This document shows positions 42,413-51,568 of a stretch of 64,000 nt of DNA, piece after piece. Position numbers and translations under genes: made by a program. Where the stretch lies: contig NZ_JAIQZK010000002.1 of the NCBI RefSeq assembly GCF_020075545.1, positions 186,001-250,000 of the forward strand, written 5' to 3'. The notes beneath the pieces are model-generated. The model was not told where the DNA came from. It did no database searches and worked only from the letters and a program-made list of their open reading frames with translations. Every line of letters begins with the position of its first letter. Position 1 is the first letter of the stretch. This DNA is from Nocardioides sp. TRM66260-LWL. GTDB lineage: Bacteria; Actinomycetota; Actinomycetes; Propionibacteriales; Nocardioidaceae.

Positions 42413-44470
42413 GTGTCCGACCTGATCACCACCGATCTGATCACCCCGGACCTGGTGCGGCTCGACGCCGACCTGGGCCCGGACAAGCACGCCGTGATCC
42501 GGGCCCTGGCCCACACGCTCGACGCGGCCGGCCGGGCGGCCGACGTCGAGCAGGTCGTCGCGGACGCCGAGGCGCGCGAGGCCACCTCGTCGACCGGCCT
42601 GCGCGGCGGCATCGCGATCCCCCACTGCCGGACCGCCGGCGTCTCCTCGCCGACCCTGGCGTTCGCCCGGCTCGCCCCCCGCGTCGACTTCGGCGCCAAG
42701 GACGGCGACGCCGACCTCGTCTTCCTGATCACCGCGCCGGCGGGCGGCGACGCCACCCACCTCGAGCTGCTCACCCAGCTGGCCCGTGCCCTGGTGCGAA
42801 AGGAGTTCACCGACGGGCTGCGCGCCGCGACCACCCCCGCCGAGGTGGTCGCGCTGGTGACCCAGGTGATCGGCTCGCCGGCCGCGACGCCGACGCCGGC
42901 CCCCGCGGTCGCGACGGCCGACCGACGTCGCCTCGTCGCCGTCACCGCCTGCCCCACCGGCATCGCGCACACCTACATGGCCGCCGAGGCCCTCCAGGCC
43001 GCGGCCACCCGCGCGGGCGTCGACCTGGTCGTCGAGACGCAGGGCTCGGCCGGCTCCAAGCCGATCCCGCAGACCACCATCGCGGCCGCGGACGCGGTCG
43101 TCTTCGCCGTCGACGTCGGCGTGCGCGACCGGCACCGCTTCGCCGGCCTCCCGCTGGTCTCCGGCGGCGTCAAGCGCGCCGTCGACGACGCCGACGCGAT
43201 GATCGCCGAGGCGCTCCGCGCCGCCGACGACCCTCGCGCGCCCCGCGTCGAGGGCGGCGCGGGCGCGGGATCCGACCTGCCCGCCGCCGGCACCGGCGAG
43301 AGCTGGGGCGGCCGCACCCGCCGCGTCCTGATGACCGGCGTCTCCTACATGATCCCGTTCGTCGCCGCCGGCGGCCTGCTGATCGCGCTGTCGTTCCTGC
43401 TGGGCGGGTACCAGATCGCCCTGCAGTCGACCTTCGACGGCAAGGCCGGCATCAACACCGCGCAGCACATCGCGCTGAACTCCACCTTGTTCGACCTGCC
43501 CGACCCGGCTGCCTACCAGATGGCCGGCGCTGCCCTGCCTCATGGCCCGCTGCTGACCTATCTGGGCGCCCTGCTCCTCACCCTCGGCGGCGCGGCCTTC
43601 GGCTTCCTGGTCCCCGCCCTGGCCGGCTACATCGGCTTCGCCATCGCCGACCGGCCGGGCATCGCCCCCGGGTTCGTCATGGGCGCGATCGCCGTGACCA
43701 CGAGCTCGGGCTTCCTCGGCGGCATCGTCGGCGGCGTCATCGCCGGCGTCCTGGCGCTGTGGATCGGACGTCTCCAGGTGCCGGCGTGGGCCCGCGGCCT
43801 CATGCCGGTGCTGGTCATCCCGCTGGGCGCCACCCTGATCGCCGGCTTCGTCATGCTCGCCGTCCTCGGCCAGCCCCTGGCCGACCTGATGAAGGCGCTC
43901 ACCGACGGCCTCAACTCGATGAGCGGCGGCTCGGCCGTCCTGCTCGGCGCGGTGCTCGGCCTGATGATGGCCTTCGACATGGGCGGCCCGCTGAACAAGA
44001 CCGCCTACGTGTTCGCCACCACCGGCCTCACCGCGGCGGCCACGGCCACCGACGCGCCCCAGCTGAAGATCATGGCCGCGGTGATGCTCGCCGGCATGGT
44101 GCCGCCGATCGCGCTCGGCCTCGCGACGTTCCTGCGTCCCCAGCTGTTCAGCCCCGCCGAGCGGGAGAACGGCAAGGCGGCGATCCCGCTGGGCGTCTCG
44201 TTCATCACCGAGGGCGCGATCCCGTTCGCCGCGGCCGACCCGCTCCGGGTCATCCCGTCGATCATGGCCGGCAGCGCGGTCACCGGCGCGCTCGCCGAGC
44301 TCCTCGGGGTGAGCCTGCGCGCCCCGCACGGCGGCATCTTCGTCCTGTTCGCCGTCGACGGCATCCCCGGGTTCTTCATCGCCCTGGCCGCCGGCGTCGC
44401 CGTGTCCACCGGCCTGGTCATCGCCCTGAAGTCGATGAGCGGCCGGGCCACCGCGGCCGTCGCCGCCTGA
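42413..44470 (+). CDS. fruA: fructose PTS permease, EIIABC
   Basis: A 685-residue fused permease that imports fructose as fructose 1-phosphate. EIIA (residues 1-150) has its phospho-His71 in GIAIPHCRT. EIIB (about 170-275) has the phospho-Cys180 in VTACPTGIAHTYMAAE. EIIC (about 300-685) has about ten membrane helices, with VPALAGYIGFAIADRPGIAPGF, DMGGPLNKTAYVF and FITEGAIPFAAADPLRVIPS. GTG start right after fruK. Confidence 0.96.
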   Translation: MSDLITTDLITPDLVRLDADLGPDKHAVIRALAHTLDAAGRAADVEQVVADAEAREATSSTGLRGGIAIPHCRTAGVSSPTLAFARLAPRVDFGAKDGDADLVFLITAPAGGDATHLELLTQLARALVRKEFTDGLRAATTPAEVVALVTQVIGSPAATPTPAPAVATADRRRLVAVTACPTGIAHTYMAAEALQAAATRAGVDLVVETQGSAGSKPIPQTTIAAADAVVFAVDVGVRDRHRFAGLPLVSGGVKRAVDDADAMIAEALRAADDPRAPRVEGGAGAGSDLPAAGTGESWGGRTRRVLMTGVSYMIPFVAAGGLLIALSFLLGGYQIALQSTFDGKAGINTAQHIALNSTLFDLPDPAAYQMAGAALPHGPLLTYLGALLLTLGGAAFGFLVPALAGYIGFAIADRPGIAPGFVMGAIAVTTSSGFLGGIVGGVIAGVLALWIGRLQVPAWARGLMPVLVIPLGATLIAGFVMLAVLGQPLADLMKALTDGLNSMSGGSAVLLGAVLGLMMAFDMGGPLNKTAYVFATTGLTAAATATDAPQLKIMAAVMLAGMVPPIALGLATFLRPQLFSPAERENGKAAIPLGVSFITEGAIPFAAADPLRVIPSIMAGSAVTGALAELLGVSLRAPHGGIFVLFAVDGIPGFFIALAAGVAVSTGLVIALKSMSGRATAAVAA

Positions 44471-44504
44471 CCGTCCCTGCAGCATCCCGCTCGAGGAGGA
44501 GCCC

Positions 44505-44762
44505 ATGCCCACCACCACCGTCACCGTCGGCTCGGCCGTCGGCCTGCACGCCCGGCCCGCGGCGATCATCGCCGAGGCCGCCGAGGAGCTCGGCTCGGAG
44601 GTGTTCCTGGCCGTCCCCGGCGAGGAGCCCGTCGAGGCCGACTCCGCCCTGCTGATCATGACCCTCGGCGCCGGCAAGGGCGCCACCATCGAGGTCAGCG
44701 GCGAGGACGCCGCAGCCGTCGAGGCGATCGCGGCGCTCGTCGCGCGCGACCTCGACGCCTGA
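44505..44762 (+). CDS. ptsH: phosphocarrier protein HPr
   Basis: An 85-residue HPr with the phospho-His15 in SAVGLHARPAA and a serine at position 47 (ADSALLIM). It links ptsI to fruA. The ATG follows GAGGAGGAG, and a terminator closes the operon 27 nt past the stop. An HPr gene beside ptsI suggests fructose may be the main PTS sugar here. Confidence 0.96.
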   Translation: MPTTTVTVGSAVGLHARPAAIIAEAAEELGSEVFLAVPGEEPVEADSALLIMTLGAGKGATIEVSGEDAAAVEAIAALVARDLDA

Positions 44763-44788
44763 GCGGCACGCCACACCGCTCCGGCAGC

Positions 44789-44827
44789 CCAGGGCGGCGA
44801 TCCCCGACGCGGGGGTCGCCGCCCTGG
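44789..44827 (+). terminator. terminator of the fru/ptsH operon
   Basis: A 17 bp stem with one G-U pair (44789-44805 with 44811-44827) and 5 nt loop. From 44828 to 44925 I see no gene. Confidence 0.88.
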
Positions 44828-44925
44828 TGCGTCCGGGCGTGGGGCCGGGCACGCTTCGGACCGGGCTGCTTGCGGGCCGGGTTCCGACCGGGTACGGGCG
44901 GGAGCGGCATCGACCGGCGTCCTCA

Positions 44926-44975
44926 GTGACGCGTACGGCACCTCGACGACGTCCCCGGGGTGCCGTGCGCGTCAC
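44926..44975. terminator. imperfect 17 bp hairpin, outer of a pair
   Basis: GTGACGCGTACGGCACC (44926-44942) pairs with GGTGCCGTGCGCGTCAC (44959-44975) with one wobble. It lies 5 nt from a second palindrome, between the convergent ptsH and ribF genes. Confidence 0.6.
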
Positions 44976-44980
44976 GCAGC

Positions 44981-45012
44981 GTCGGTTTCCCCGGTCGACC
45001 GGGGAAACCGAC
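44981..45012. terminator. 32 bp perfect palindrome after ribF
   Basis: A perfect palindrome with 16 bp arms meeting at TCGA (44981-44996 with 44997-45012), 11 nt past the ribF stop. The GTCGGTTTCC...GGAAACCGAC arms can act as a terminator in either direction. Confidence 0.8.
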
Positions 45013-45023
45013 CGGAGCCGCCG

Positions 45024-45959
45024 TCAGGCCCCCAGGATCTCCCGGGTGCGGGCGACGTCGTCGCCCATCTGCACCAGCAGGGCGTCGAGCGAGTCGTAGG
45101 CCTCCATGCCGCGCAGCCGGTCGACGAAGGACACCTCGACCTCGACGCCGTAGAGCTCGAGGTCGGTGCGGTCGAGCACGTAGGACTCGACGCGACGGCC
45201 GACGACGCCCTCGAAGGTCGGGTTGGTGCCGATGCTGATCGCCGCGGGCAGCCGCTCGCCGGTGTCGAGGCGACGCAGCCAGCCGGCGTAGACGCCGTCG
45301 GGCGGCACGGCCGTGAGCCCGTCGGCGGGCACGTTGGCGGTCGGGTAGCCGATCTCGCGCCCCCGCTGGTCGCCCTGCACCACGATCCCGCGCACCGCGT
45401 AGGGCCGGCCGAGCGCCTCGGCGGCGCCGGCGACATCGCCCGCGGCCAGGCACGTGCGCACGTAGGTGGACGACCACACCTGCGGGCCGCCGTCGAGCGG
45501 GATGCCCTCGGCGCTGAAGCCGCGCTCGCGGCCGAGCTCGACCAGCAGGGCGACGTCGCCCGCCGCCCGCTGCCCGAACCGGAAGTTCGCCCCGACGACG
45601 ACGGCGGCGGCGTGCAGGGCGTCGACCAGCACGCGGTCGACGAACTCCTCGGGCGACCACGCGGCCACGCCGCGGTCGAACGGCACCGCCAGGACGTGGT
45701 CGGCCCCGGCCTCGGCGAGCAGCTCGGCGCGCGCGGGCATCGAGGTGAGCGTGGTCGGGGCGTGCTCGGGCCGCAGCACCGCCATCGGGTGGGGGTCGAA
45801 GGTGACGGCGCCGACGGGCAGGCCCTGCTCGTCCGCGATCGCCCGGGCGCGCGCCAGCACGCGTCGGTGGCCGAGGTGGACGCCGTCGAAGTTGCCGATC
45901 ACCGCGACGGTGCGGCCGAGCCCGTCGGGCACGTCGTCGAAGGAGCGCCAGATCTGCAC
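45024..45959 (-). CDS. ribF: bifunctional riboflavin kinase / FAD synthetase
   Basis: A 311-residue enzyme making FMN and FAD. The N-terminal adenylyltransferase domain has VAVIGNFDGVHLGHRRVL (HxGH) and VTFDPHPMAVL; SSTYVRTCL precedes the C-terminal riboflavin kinase domain with GREIGYPTANV, GVYAGW and SIGTNPTFEG. The GTG at 45959 is 7 nt after TAGTCT. It is separated from truB upstream by a sortase on the other strand, and from rpsO downstream by the PTS/molybdoenzyme block, so its usual operon is split. Confidence 0.96.
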   Translation of the reverse strand: MQIWRSFDDVPDGLGRTVAVIGNFDGVHLGHRRVLARARAIADEQGLPVGAVTFDPHPMAVLRPEHAPTTLTSMPARAELLAEAGADHVLAVPFDRGVAAWSPEEFVDRVLVDALHAAAVVVGANFRFGQRAAGDVALLVELGRERGFSAEGIPLDGGPQVWSSTYVRTCLAAGDVAGAAEALGRPYAVRGIVVQGDQRGREIGYPTANVPADGLTAVPPDGVYAGWLRRLDTGERLPAAISIGTNPTFEGVVGRRVESYVLDRTDLELYGVEVEVSFVDRLRGMEAYDSLDALLVQMGDDVARTREILGA

Positions 45960-45965
45960 GGATGG

Positions 45966-45972
45966 AAGACTA
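45966..45972. promoter_or_regulatory. overlapping divergent -10 boxes of ribF and the sortase gene
   Basis: On the minus strand TAGTCT (45967-45972) is 7 nt from the ribF GTG. On the plus strand the overlapping AAGACT (45966-45971) is 7 nt from the sortase GTG at 45979. The two start codons are only 20 bp apart. Confidence 0.5.
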
Positions 45973-45978
45973 CGGACC

Positions 45979-46719
45979 GTGACCTCGGCGAGCACGACGA
46001 CCCCGCGCCCCGGACGGCTCCGCGGACGCCGCGGGCGCCCCGGGCGCGGCGGGCGCCCGCCCCGCGGTCGCGGCCGGCCGGTCCTCGAGGCGCTGGGCTG
46101 GCTGCTGCTGGTCGGCGGCCTGGGCTGGCTGGCCTGGGTGGCCTGGCAGATCTGGGGCACCACCTGGCAGGCGCACCGCGAGTACCGGGCGACGGTCACC
46201 CGCATCGAGCAGGGCTTCGCGCTCGGCCCGAAGGCGCCGGCGCGGAGCATCCCCGGCCTGGGCATCCTGCGCGTGCCGCGCTTCGGCGACGACTACGCCG
46301 TCCCGGTGCTCGAGGGCACCGACGCCGACACCCTCGCCAAGGGCGTCGGTCACGAGCCCGACACCGCCCTGCCCGGCGAGCGGGGCAACCTGGTGCTGGC
46401 TGGCCATGTCGTCACCCACGGCGAGCCGTTCCGCGACCTCAAGGGGCTGCGCCCGGGTGACGTCGTCCGACTCGAGACCCGCGAGGGCACCTACCGGTAC
46501 CGCATCGACACCCCGGGCGACGCCCTGACCGTCGACTTCTCCGCGGGCTGGGTGCTCGGCGCCGACCCGCGCAACCCCGACCCCGGCGGCGTGGAGCCGA
46601 GCGGTGCGCCGCGCCTGATCACGCTGATCACCTGCGCGGAGCTGTTCCACACCGACCTGCGCACCGTGGTCTTCGGGCACCAGGTGGGGTTCACCCCGCG
46701 GGCGACCGCGGCGGGCTGA
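45979..46719 (+). CDS. class E sortase
   Basis: A 246-residue membrane-anchored transpeptidase. A short Arg/Pro/Gly-rich cytoplasmic tail is followed by a membrane helix (residues about 36-58) and the sortase beta-barrel. The catalytic His143 is in LAGHVVTHGEPF, Cys219 in TLITCAEL, and the Arg in LRTVVFGH near 230. Class E enzymes recognise LAxTG-type sorting signals; I saw no sorting-signal protein in the window. It converges on truB with 4 nt between the stops. Confidence 0.92.
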   Translation: MTSASTTTPRPGRLRGRRGRPGRGGRPPRGRGRPVLEALGWLLLVGGLGWLAWVAWQIWGTTWQAHREYRATVTRIEQGFALGPKAPARSIPGLGILRVPRFGDDYAVPVLEGTDADTLAKGVGHEPDTALPGERGNLVLAGHVVTHGEPFRDLKGLRPGDVVRLETREGTYRYRIDTPGDALTVDFSAGWVLGADPRNPDPGGVEPSGAPRLITLITCAELFHTDLRTVVFGHQVGFTPRATAAG

Positions 46720-46723
46720 GGGG

Positions 46724-47587
46724 TCAGACGAAGACGGCCACCGGACGGGCGCGCCCGTCGCGCGGCTCGTAGAGGGCCAGGAACGCCCCGTCGGGGTCGA
46801 AGACGGCGCTCAGCGCCTCCAGCGGACGGTCCAGCGCGCGACCGACACGCACCGCCGAGGCCTCCACGGCGTCGAGCTCGACGGCGGGGAACGCCGCCCG
46901 GGCCGCGTCGCCGAGCGGCACGAGCGCGAGGTCGTCCTCCAGCTGCGCCAGCGTGCGGGCCTGCGCGAGGTCGTAGGGCCCGACGGCCGTGCGGCGCAGC
47001 GCGGTCAGGTGGCCGCCCACGCCGAGCGCGGCGCCCACGTCGCGGGCGATCGCCCGGATGTAGGTGCCGCTGGAGCAGCGCACCGCGACGTCGACGTCGA
47101 GCCACGGTCCTGCCGGGCGGACGTCGTGCACCGTCAGCTCGTGCACGGTGACGACACGCGCCTTCAGCGCGACCTCCTCGCCGTCGCGCACCCGCTGGTA
47201 GGCCCGCTTGCCGTCGACCTTGATCGCCGACACGGCGGTGGGCATCTGCTGGAGCTCGCCGACCTGGGTCGCGAAGGCGGCCCGGACGACGTCCGGGTCG
47301 AGGTGGGCGGCCGGGGTCTCGGTCAGGACGTCGCCCTCGGCGTCGTCGGTGACGGTCGTCCGTCCGAGCCGGACGGTGGCGGAGTACCCCTTCTCGGTGA
47401 GCATCAGGTGGCCGAGCAGCCGGGTGGCCCGCTCGACGCCGACCACGAGCACGCCGGTGGCCATCGGGTCCAGCGTGCCGGCATGACCGACCTTGCGGGT
47501 GCCGGCGAGGCGTCGCACCCGGGCGACCACGCCGTGCGAGGTGAGGCCGGGGTCCTTGTCGACGATCACCAGGCCCGACGCGCTCAC
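46724..47587 (-). CDS. truB: tRNA pseudouridine(55) synthase
   Basis: A 287-residue enzyme that makes pseudouridine 55 in the T-loop of tRNAs. It has [22 protein letters not shown], the catalytic Asp40 in [24 protein letters not shown] and [15 protein letters not shown], with a short C-terminal PUA-like extension. The GTG at 47587 overlaps the rbfA stop by 4 nt. No DHH phosphoesterase gene lies between rbfA and truB, although one is often found there. Confidence 0.96.
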   Translation of the reverse strand: MSASGLVIVDKDPGLTSHGVVARVRRLAGTRKVGHAGTLDPMATGVLVVGVERATRLLGHLMLTEKGYSATVRLGRTTVTDDAEGDVLTETPAAHLDPDVVRAAFATQVGELQQMPTAVSAIKVDGKRAYQRVRDGEEVALKARVVTVHELTVHDVRPAGPWLDVDVAVRCSSGTYIRAIARDVGAALGVGGHLTALRRTAVGPYDLAQARTLAQLEDDLALVPLGDAARAAFPAVELDAVEASAVRVGRALDRPLEALSAVFDPDGAFLALYEPRDGRARPVAVFV

Positions 47588-48096
47588 GCGCGCGGGGCCT
47601 CGTCGTCGACCTCGTCGGCCGCGTCGCTCTCGTCGTCCCCGTCGGACCAGTCGTCCTCGTCCTCGTCCTCGAGGTCGTCGTCCTCCCGCGGCTTGCGGTA
47701 CGGGTCGGCCTCGCCGGCGTAGGCGGCGCCGCGGCGGGCGGCGAGCTCGTCGTCGAGCGCCTTGGCCTTGGCGAGCACCTCCTCGAGCGCGGCGGCCTCG
47801 GCGGGCAGCACGTCGTGGACGAAGGTGATGGTGGGGGCGGTGCGCATGCCGAGCTGCTTGGCGACCTCGGAGCGGATCATGCCGGTGGCCGAGGTCAGCG
47901 CCTGCGCGCTGCCGAGCTGCTCGGTGGTGCCGCCGAGCACGGTGTAGTAGACCGACGCGTGCTGGTTGTCGCCGGTGAGGCGCACGTCGGTGATGGTGAC
48001 GAAGCCCAGGCGCGGGTCCTTGAGCCGCCGCTCGAGCAGCTCGGCGACGATGACCTGGATCCGGTCGGCGATGCGGCGACCACGCGGGTTGGCCAT
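47584..48096 (-). CDS. rbfA: ribosome-binding factor A
   Basis: A 170-residue 30S maturation factor. The KH-like core is residues 1-115 ([49 protein letters not shown]). It is followed by an unusually long acidic tail of about 45 residues dominated by D and E. The ATG at 48096 follows AAGGGAA. A terminator-like hairpin lies between infB and this gene. Confidence 0.95.
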   Translation of the reverse strand: MANPRGRRIADRIQVIVAELLERRLKDPRLGFVTITDVRLTGDNQHASVYYTVLGGTTEQLGSAQALTSATGMIRSEVAKQLGMRTAPTITFVHDVLPAEAAALEEVLAKAKALDDELAARRGAAYAGEADPYRKPREDDDLEDEDEDDWSDGDDESDAADEVDDEAPRA

Positions 48097-48145
48097 GGCG
48101 GTTCCCTTCTGGGACGGCGGGCGGGGCGGGCGGGGGCGGAGCGGC

Positions 48146-48188
48146 CGACGGCGCAGGCGCCCGCGGTGTGCGGGCGCCTGCGCCGTCG
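48146..48188 (-). terminator. hairpin between infB and rbfA
   Basis: A perfect 19 bp stem (48146-48164 with 48170-48188) and 5 nt loop, 8 nt past the infB stop. It should reduce read-through to rbfA-truB, which otherwise belong to the same operon. Confidence 0.88.
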
Positions 48189-48196
48189 AGGGGTGA

Positions 48197-51049
48197 TCAG
48201 CCGCGCGGGATCTCGCGCATCTCGAAGGCCTCCACGACATCGCCCTCGCGGATGTCCTGGAAGTTGCGGAGCACCAGACCGCACTCGAAGCCCTCGCGGA
48301 CCTCGGAGGCGTCGTCCTTCTCCCGCTTGAGCGAGGCGAGGTCGAGGTTGTCGGCGATGACCGCGTTGTCGCGGAGCACGCGCACCTTGGCGTTGCGTCG
48401 GATGACGCCGCCGGTGACCATGCAGCCCGCGATGTTGCCGATCTTGGACGAGCGGAAGATCGCGCGGATCTCCGCCTGGCCGAGGGTCGACTCCTCGTAC
48501 TCGGGCTTGAGCATGCCCTTGAGGGCCGCCTCGATCTCCTCGATGGCCTGGTAGATGACCGAGTAGTACCGGATCTCCACGCCCTCCTTGTCGGCCATCT
48601 GGCCCGCCTTGCCCTGGGGCCGGACGTTGAAGCCGATGATGATCGCGTCGGAGGCAGCCGCGAGGTCGACGTTGGTCTCGGTGATCGCACCGACGCCGCG
48701 GTCGATGACCCGCAGGCTGACCTCGTCGCCGACGTCGATCTGCGCGAGGGCGTCCTCGAGGGCCTCGACCGAGCCGGACACGTCGCCCTTGAGGATCAGG
48801 TTGAGCTCCTGGCTCTCGCCCTTCTCCATCGAGGCCATGAAGTCCTCGAGCGTGCGGCGCACGCGGCGCTTGGCCTGCTGGGCCGCCCGCTCGCGGGCCT
48901 CGCGCTTCTCGGCGATCTGCCGGGCCATCCGGTCGTCCTCGACGACCAGGAAGTTCTGGCCGGCGCCGGGGACGGCCGAGAGGCCCAGGACCATCGCGGG
49001 ACGCGACGGGTCGGCCTGCTCGAGCTCGTTGCCGTGCTCGTCGAGCATCGCCCGGACGCGACCGAAGGCCGGACCGGCGACGATGGAGTCGCCGACCCGC
49101 AGCGTGCCGCGCTGCACCAGCACGGTCGCGACCGGGCCGCGGCCGCGGTCGAGGTGGGCCTCGACGACGAGGCCCTGGGCGTCCTGCGTCGGGTTGGCGC
49201 GCAGGTCGAGCGAGGCGTCGGCGGTCAGGACGACGGCCTCGAGCAGGCCGTCGAGGTTGAGCGCGGACTTGGCCGAGACGTCGACGAACATGACGTCGCC
49301 GCCGTACTCCTCGGGCACCAGGCCGTACTCGGTGAGCTGGCCGCGGACCTTGGTCGGGTCGGCCTCGGGCTTGTCGATCTTGTTGACCGCCACGACGATC
49401 GGCACGTTGGCCGCCTTGGCGTGGTTGAGCGCCTCCACCGTCTGCGGCATGACGCCGTCGTCGGCCGCGACCACGAGGATCGCGATGTCGGTGGCCTGGG
49501 CACCACGGGCACGCATGGCGGTGAACGCCTCGTGACCCGGGGTGTCGATGAAGGTGATGCGCCGCTCGGTGCCGTCGACGTCCGCGCCGACCTGGTAGGC
49601 GCCGATGTGCTGCGTGATGCCGCCGGCCTCCTTGGCCACGACGTTGGCGTTGCGCAGCGCGTCGAGCAGCTTGGTCTTTCCGTGGTCGACGTGACCCATG
49701 ACGGTGACGACCGGCGGCCGCACGACGAGGTCGGACTCGTCGCCCTCGTCCTCGCCGAACTCGATGTCGAAGGACTCGAGCAGCTCGCGGTCCTCGTCCT
49801 CCGGGGAGACGACCTGGACGACGTAGTTGAGCTCCTCGCCGATCAGCTCGAGGGTCTCGTCGCCGACCGACTGCGTGGCCGTGACCATCTCGCCGAGGCT
49901 GAAGAGCATCTGCACCAGCGAGGCGGCGTCGACGCCGATCTTCTCGGCGAAGTCGGTGAGCGAGGAGCCACGGGCCAGCCGGACGGTCTCGCCGTTGCCC
50001 TTGCGGACGCGCACGCCGCCGATCGTCGGGGCCTCCATGGCCTCGAACTCCTGGCGACGGGCCCGCTTCGACTTGCGACCGCGACGCGACGGGCCGCCGG
50101 GACGACCGAAGGCGCCCTGGGTCTGACCGCGCTGGCCGGGCCGGCCACCGCCGCCGGGACGACCCGCACCCGCGGGACCGCCGCCGAAGCCGGGGCGACC
50201 GCCGCCGGCACCGGCACCGGCGCCGGGACGACCCGGGGCGCCGGCGCGACCGCCGGGGCCCGGACGACCGGGGGCGCCGGGACGGCCGGGGCCGCCGCCG
50301 GGACGCGCGCCGAACGCGGCCGGGGACTTCGGCATCATCGCCGGGTTGGGACGCGGCATGCCCGGACGCGGGGCCGCGCCGTCACGACCGGCCGGCGGCC
50401 GCGGCGGCCGCTGGTCGCCGGCTCCGGCGCCGCCCGGGGCGGGCGAGCCGCCGGGAGCGGGCGCGGGACGGCGTCCCATGCCCTGCGAGGAGGCGAACGG
50501 GTTGTTGCCCGGGCGCGGGGCGCCGGGACGGCCCACGGGCCGCGGCGCCGGGGTGGGCGCCTTCGGGGCCGGCGCCTTGGGCGCGGGGGCCTTCGGAGCG
50601 GCCGGAGCGGCCGGGGCAGCCGAGGCGGCGGGCGCGGCCGGGGCCGGGGCCGCGGGCGGCTCGGGAGCCGACGGGGCCTTCGGCGCGGGGGCCGGACGCG
50701 GGCCGGGGCGCGGCCCGGGCGCGGGACGACCGCCGGCGGCGGGCGCGGGAGCGGACGGGGCAGCGGGAGCGGCCGGCGCTGCGGGCGCCGGAGCGGACGC
50801 GGCGGGCGCCGACGGCGTGGCGGGCTTGGGGGCGGCCGGCTTCGGGGCCGCGGGCGCGGACGCCGCGGGGGCGTCGCCGCCGCCCTTCAGCGTCGGGCCG
50901 ATCTCCTTGCGGAAGCGCATCTCCGCGGGGAGCTCGATGGTCGAGCTCGCCGACTTGACGAACTCCCCCATCTCCTTGAACTTCTCGAGAACGAACTTGC
51001 TCTCGACTCCGAACTCCTTGGCGAGTTCGTGGACTCGGGTCTTGGCCAC
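48197..51049 (-). CDS. infB: translation initiation factor IF-2
   Basis: A 950-residue GTPase that places initiator tRNA on the ribosome. The N-terminus ([24 protein letters not shown]) is an IF2-N domain; residues about 55-330 form a very long low-complexity Pro/Ala/Gly linker. The GTPase domain has GHVDHGKT near 453, DTPGH and NKID, then domains II-IV. The start is GTG at 51049 behind AAGGAGA. Its 103 bp leader has a CTGAGAC/GTCTCAG hairpin (51065-51097). Confidence 0.97.
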   Translation of the reverse strand: MAKTRVHELAKEFGVESKFVLEKFKEMGEFVKSASSTIELPAEMRFRKEIGPTLKGGGDAPAASAPAAPKPAAPKPATPSAPAASAPAPAAPAAPAAPSAPAPAAGGRPAPGPRPGPRPAPAPKAPSAPEPPAAPAPAAPAASAAPAAPAAPKAPAPKAPAPKAPTPAPRPVGRPGAPRPGNNPFASSQGMGRRPAPAPGGSPAPGGAGAGDQRPPRPPAGRDGAAPRPGMPRPNPAMMPKSPAAFGARPGGGPGRPGAPGRPGPGGRAGAPGRPGAGAGAGGGRPGFGGGPAGAGRPGGGGRPGQRGQTQGAFGRPGGPSRRGRKSKRARRQEFEAMEAPTIGGVRVRKGNGETVRLARGSSLTDFAEKIGVDAASLVQMLFSLGEMVTATQSVGDETLELIGEELNYVVQVVSPEDEDRELLESFDIEFGEDEGDESDLVVRPPVVTVMGHVDHGKTKLLDALRNANVVAKEAGGITQHIGAYQVGADVDGTERRITFIDTPGHEAFTAMRARGAQATDIAILVVAADDGVMPQTVEALNHAKAANVPIVVAVNKIDKPEADPTKVRGQLTEYGLVPEEYGGDVMFVDVSAKSALNLDGLLEAVVLTADASLDLRANPTQDAQGLVVEAHLDRGRGPVATVLVQRGTLRVGDSIVAGPAFGRVRAMLDEHGNELEQADPSRPAMVLGLSAVPGAGQNFLVVEDDRMARQIAEKREARERAAQQAKRRVRRTLEDFMASMEKGESQELNLILKGDVSGSVEALEDALAQIDVGDEVSLRVIDRGVGAITETNVDLAAASDAIIIGFNVRPQGKAGQMADKEGVEIRYYSVIYQAIEEIEAALKGMLKPEYEESTLGQAEIRAIFRSSKIGNIAGCMVTGGVIRRNAKVRVLRDNAVIADNLDLASLKREKDDASEVREGFECGLVLRNFQDIREGDVVEAFEMREIPRG

Positions 51050-51064
51050 GGTTCTCCTTCTGGC

Positions 51065-51097
51065 CTGAGACCCGGACGTCCCGGGGGTGTGTCTCAG
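51065..51097 (-). promoter_or_regulatory. nested hairpin in the infB leader
   Basis: CTGAGAC (51065-51071) pairs with GTCTCAG (51091-51097) around an inner CCGGACGTCCCGG fold, 16 nt upstream of the infB start. It could modulate infB expression or mark processing. Confidence 0.4.
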
Positions 51098-51152
51098 ACC
51101 GTTAGTGGGTGTGCTGGTCGAGCTGGCTCATCGCGAAGTACTCATCGAGTGC

Positions 51153-51524
51153 TCATGAGCTGGTGCTCCAGTTCCTGGTCGGTCCGGCATGGTCGGTGGG
51201 CTCCTGCGCGGCATCCTCGCGAGCGAGGTGGGCGGCGAGCAGGTCGGTGGTCGGCGCGCGATCGAGCCGCAGGGCCCGGGCGAACGCCTTCCGGCGCAGC
51301 GCGAGCTCGAGGCAGGAGGTCGTGGGGTGCAGGTGCGCCCCGCGGCCGTGCCCGGTGGCGGCAGGATCCGGCACGACGACGGGAGACCCGTGCGCGTCGG
51401 AGCCGGCGACCACGCGCAGCAGCTCACGCTTGGCGGCCCGCTGCCGGCATCCGACGCAGGTCCGGACCGGTGCGGCGGGTGCCGTGCGGGCCGGGCGGGC
51501 GGGGACGTGCGGTTCGAGAGCCAC
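51153..51524 (-). CDS. ylxR: YlxR-family RNA-binding protein (DUF448)
   Basis: A 123-residue basic protein with the YlxR signature VRTCVGCRQRAAKRELLRVV and a GRGAHLHPTTSCLELALRRKAFARAL end. YlxR proteins are encoded between nusA and infB and bind RNA (and RNase P in some bacteria). The GTG at 51524 is 8 nt after TAGTCT, so it may have its own leaderless transcript inside the operon. The C-terminal 25 residues are not conserved. Confidence 0.9.
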   Translation of the reverse strand: MALEPHVPARPARTAPAAPVRTCVGCRQRAAKRELLRVVAGSDAHGSPVVVPDPAATGHGRGAHLHPTTSCLELALRRKAFARALRLDRAPTTDLLAAHLAREDAAQEPTDHAGPTRNWSTSS

Positions 51525-51532
51525 CGCCCGTC

Positions 51533-51538
51533 AGACTA
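51533..51538 (-). promoter_or_regulatory. internal leaderless -10 box TAGTCT before ylxR
   Basis: On the minus strand TAGTCT ends 8 nt before the GTG at 51524 in the 44 nt gap after nusA. Confidence 0.4.
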
Positions 51539-51568
51539 CCCCTCGGCGGGCGCAGGACCGAACCGGCG

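Noticed and set aside
50200..50900. Repeat array suspected in the GGCGCCGGG-rich stretch
   Set aside because: It is the in-frame Pro/Ala/Gly linker of IF-2, not a CRISPR or satellite; there are no unique spacers.
51102..51131. Nine-codon minus-strand frame in the infB leader
   Set aside because: It could be a leader peptide but has no ribosome-binding site and is too short to support.
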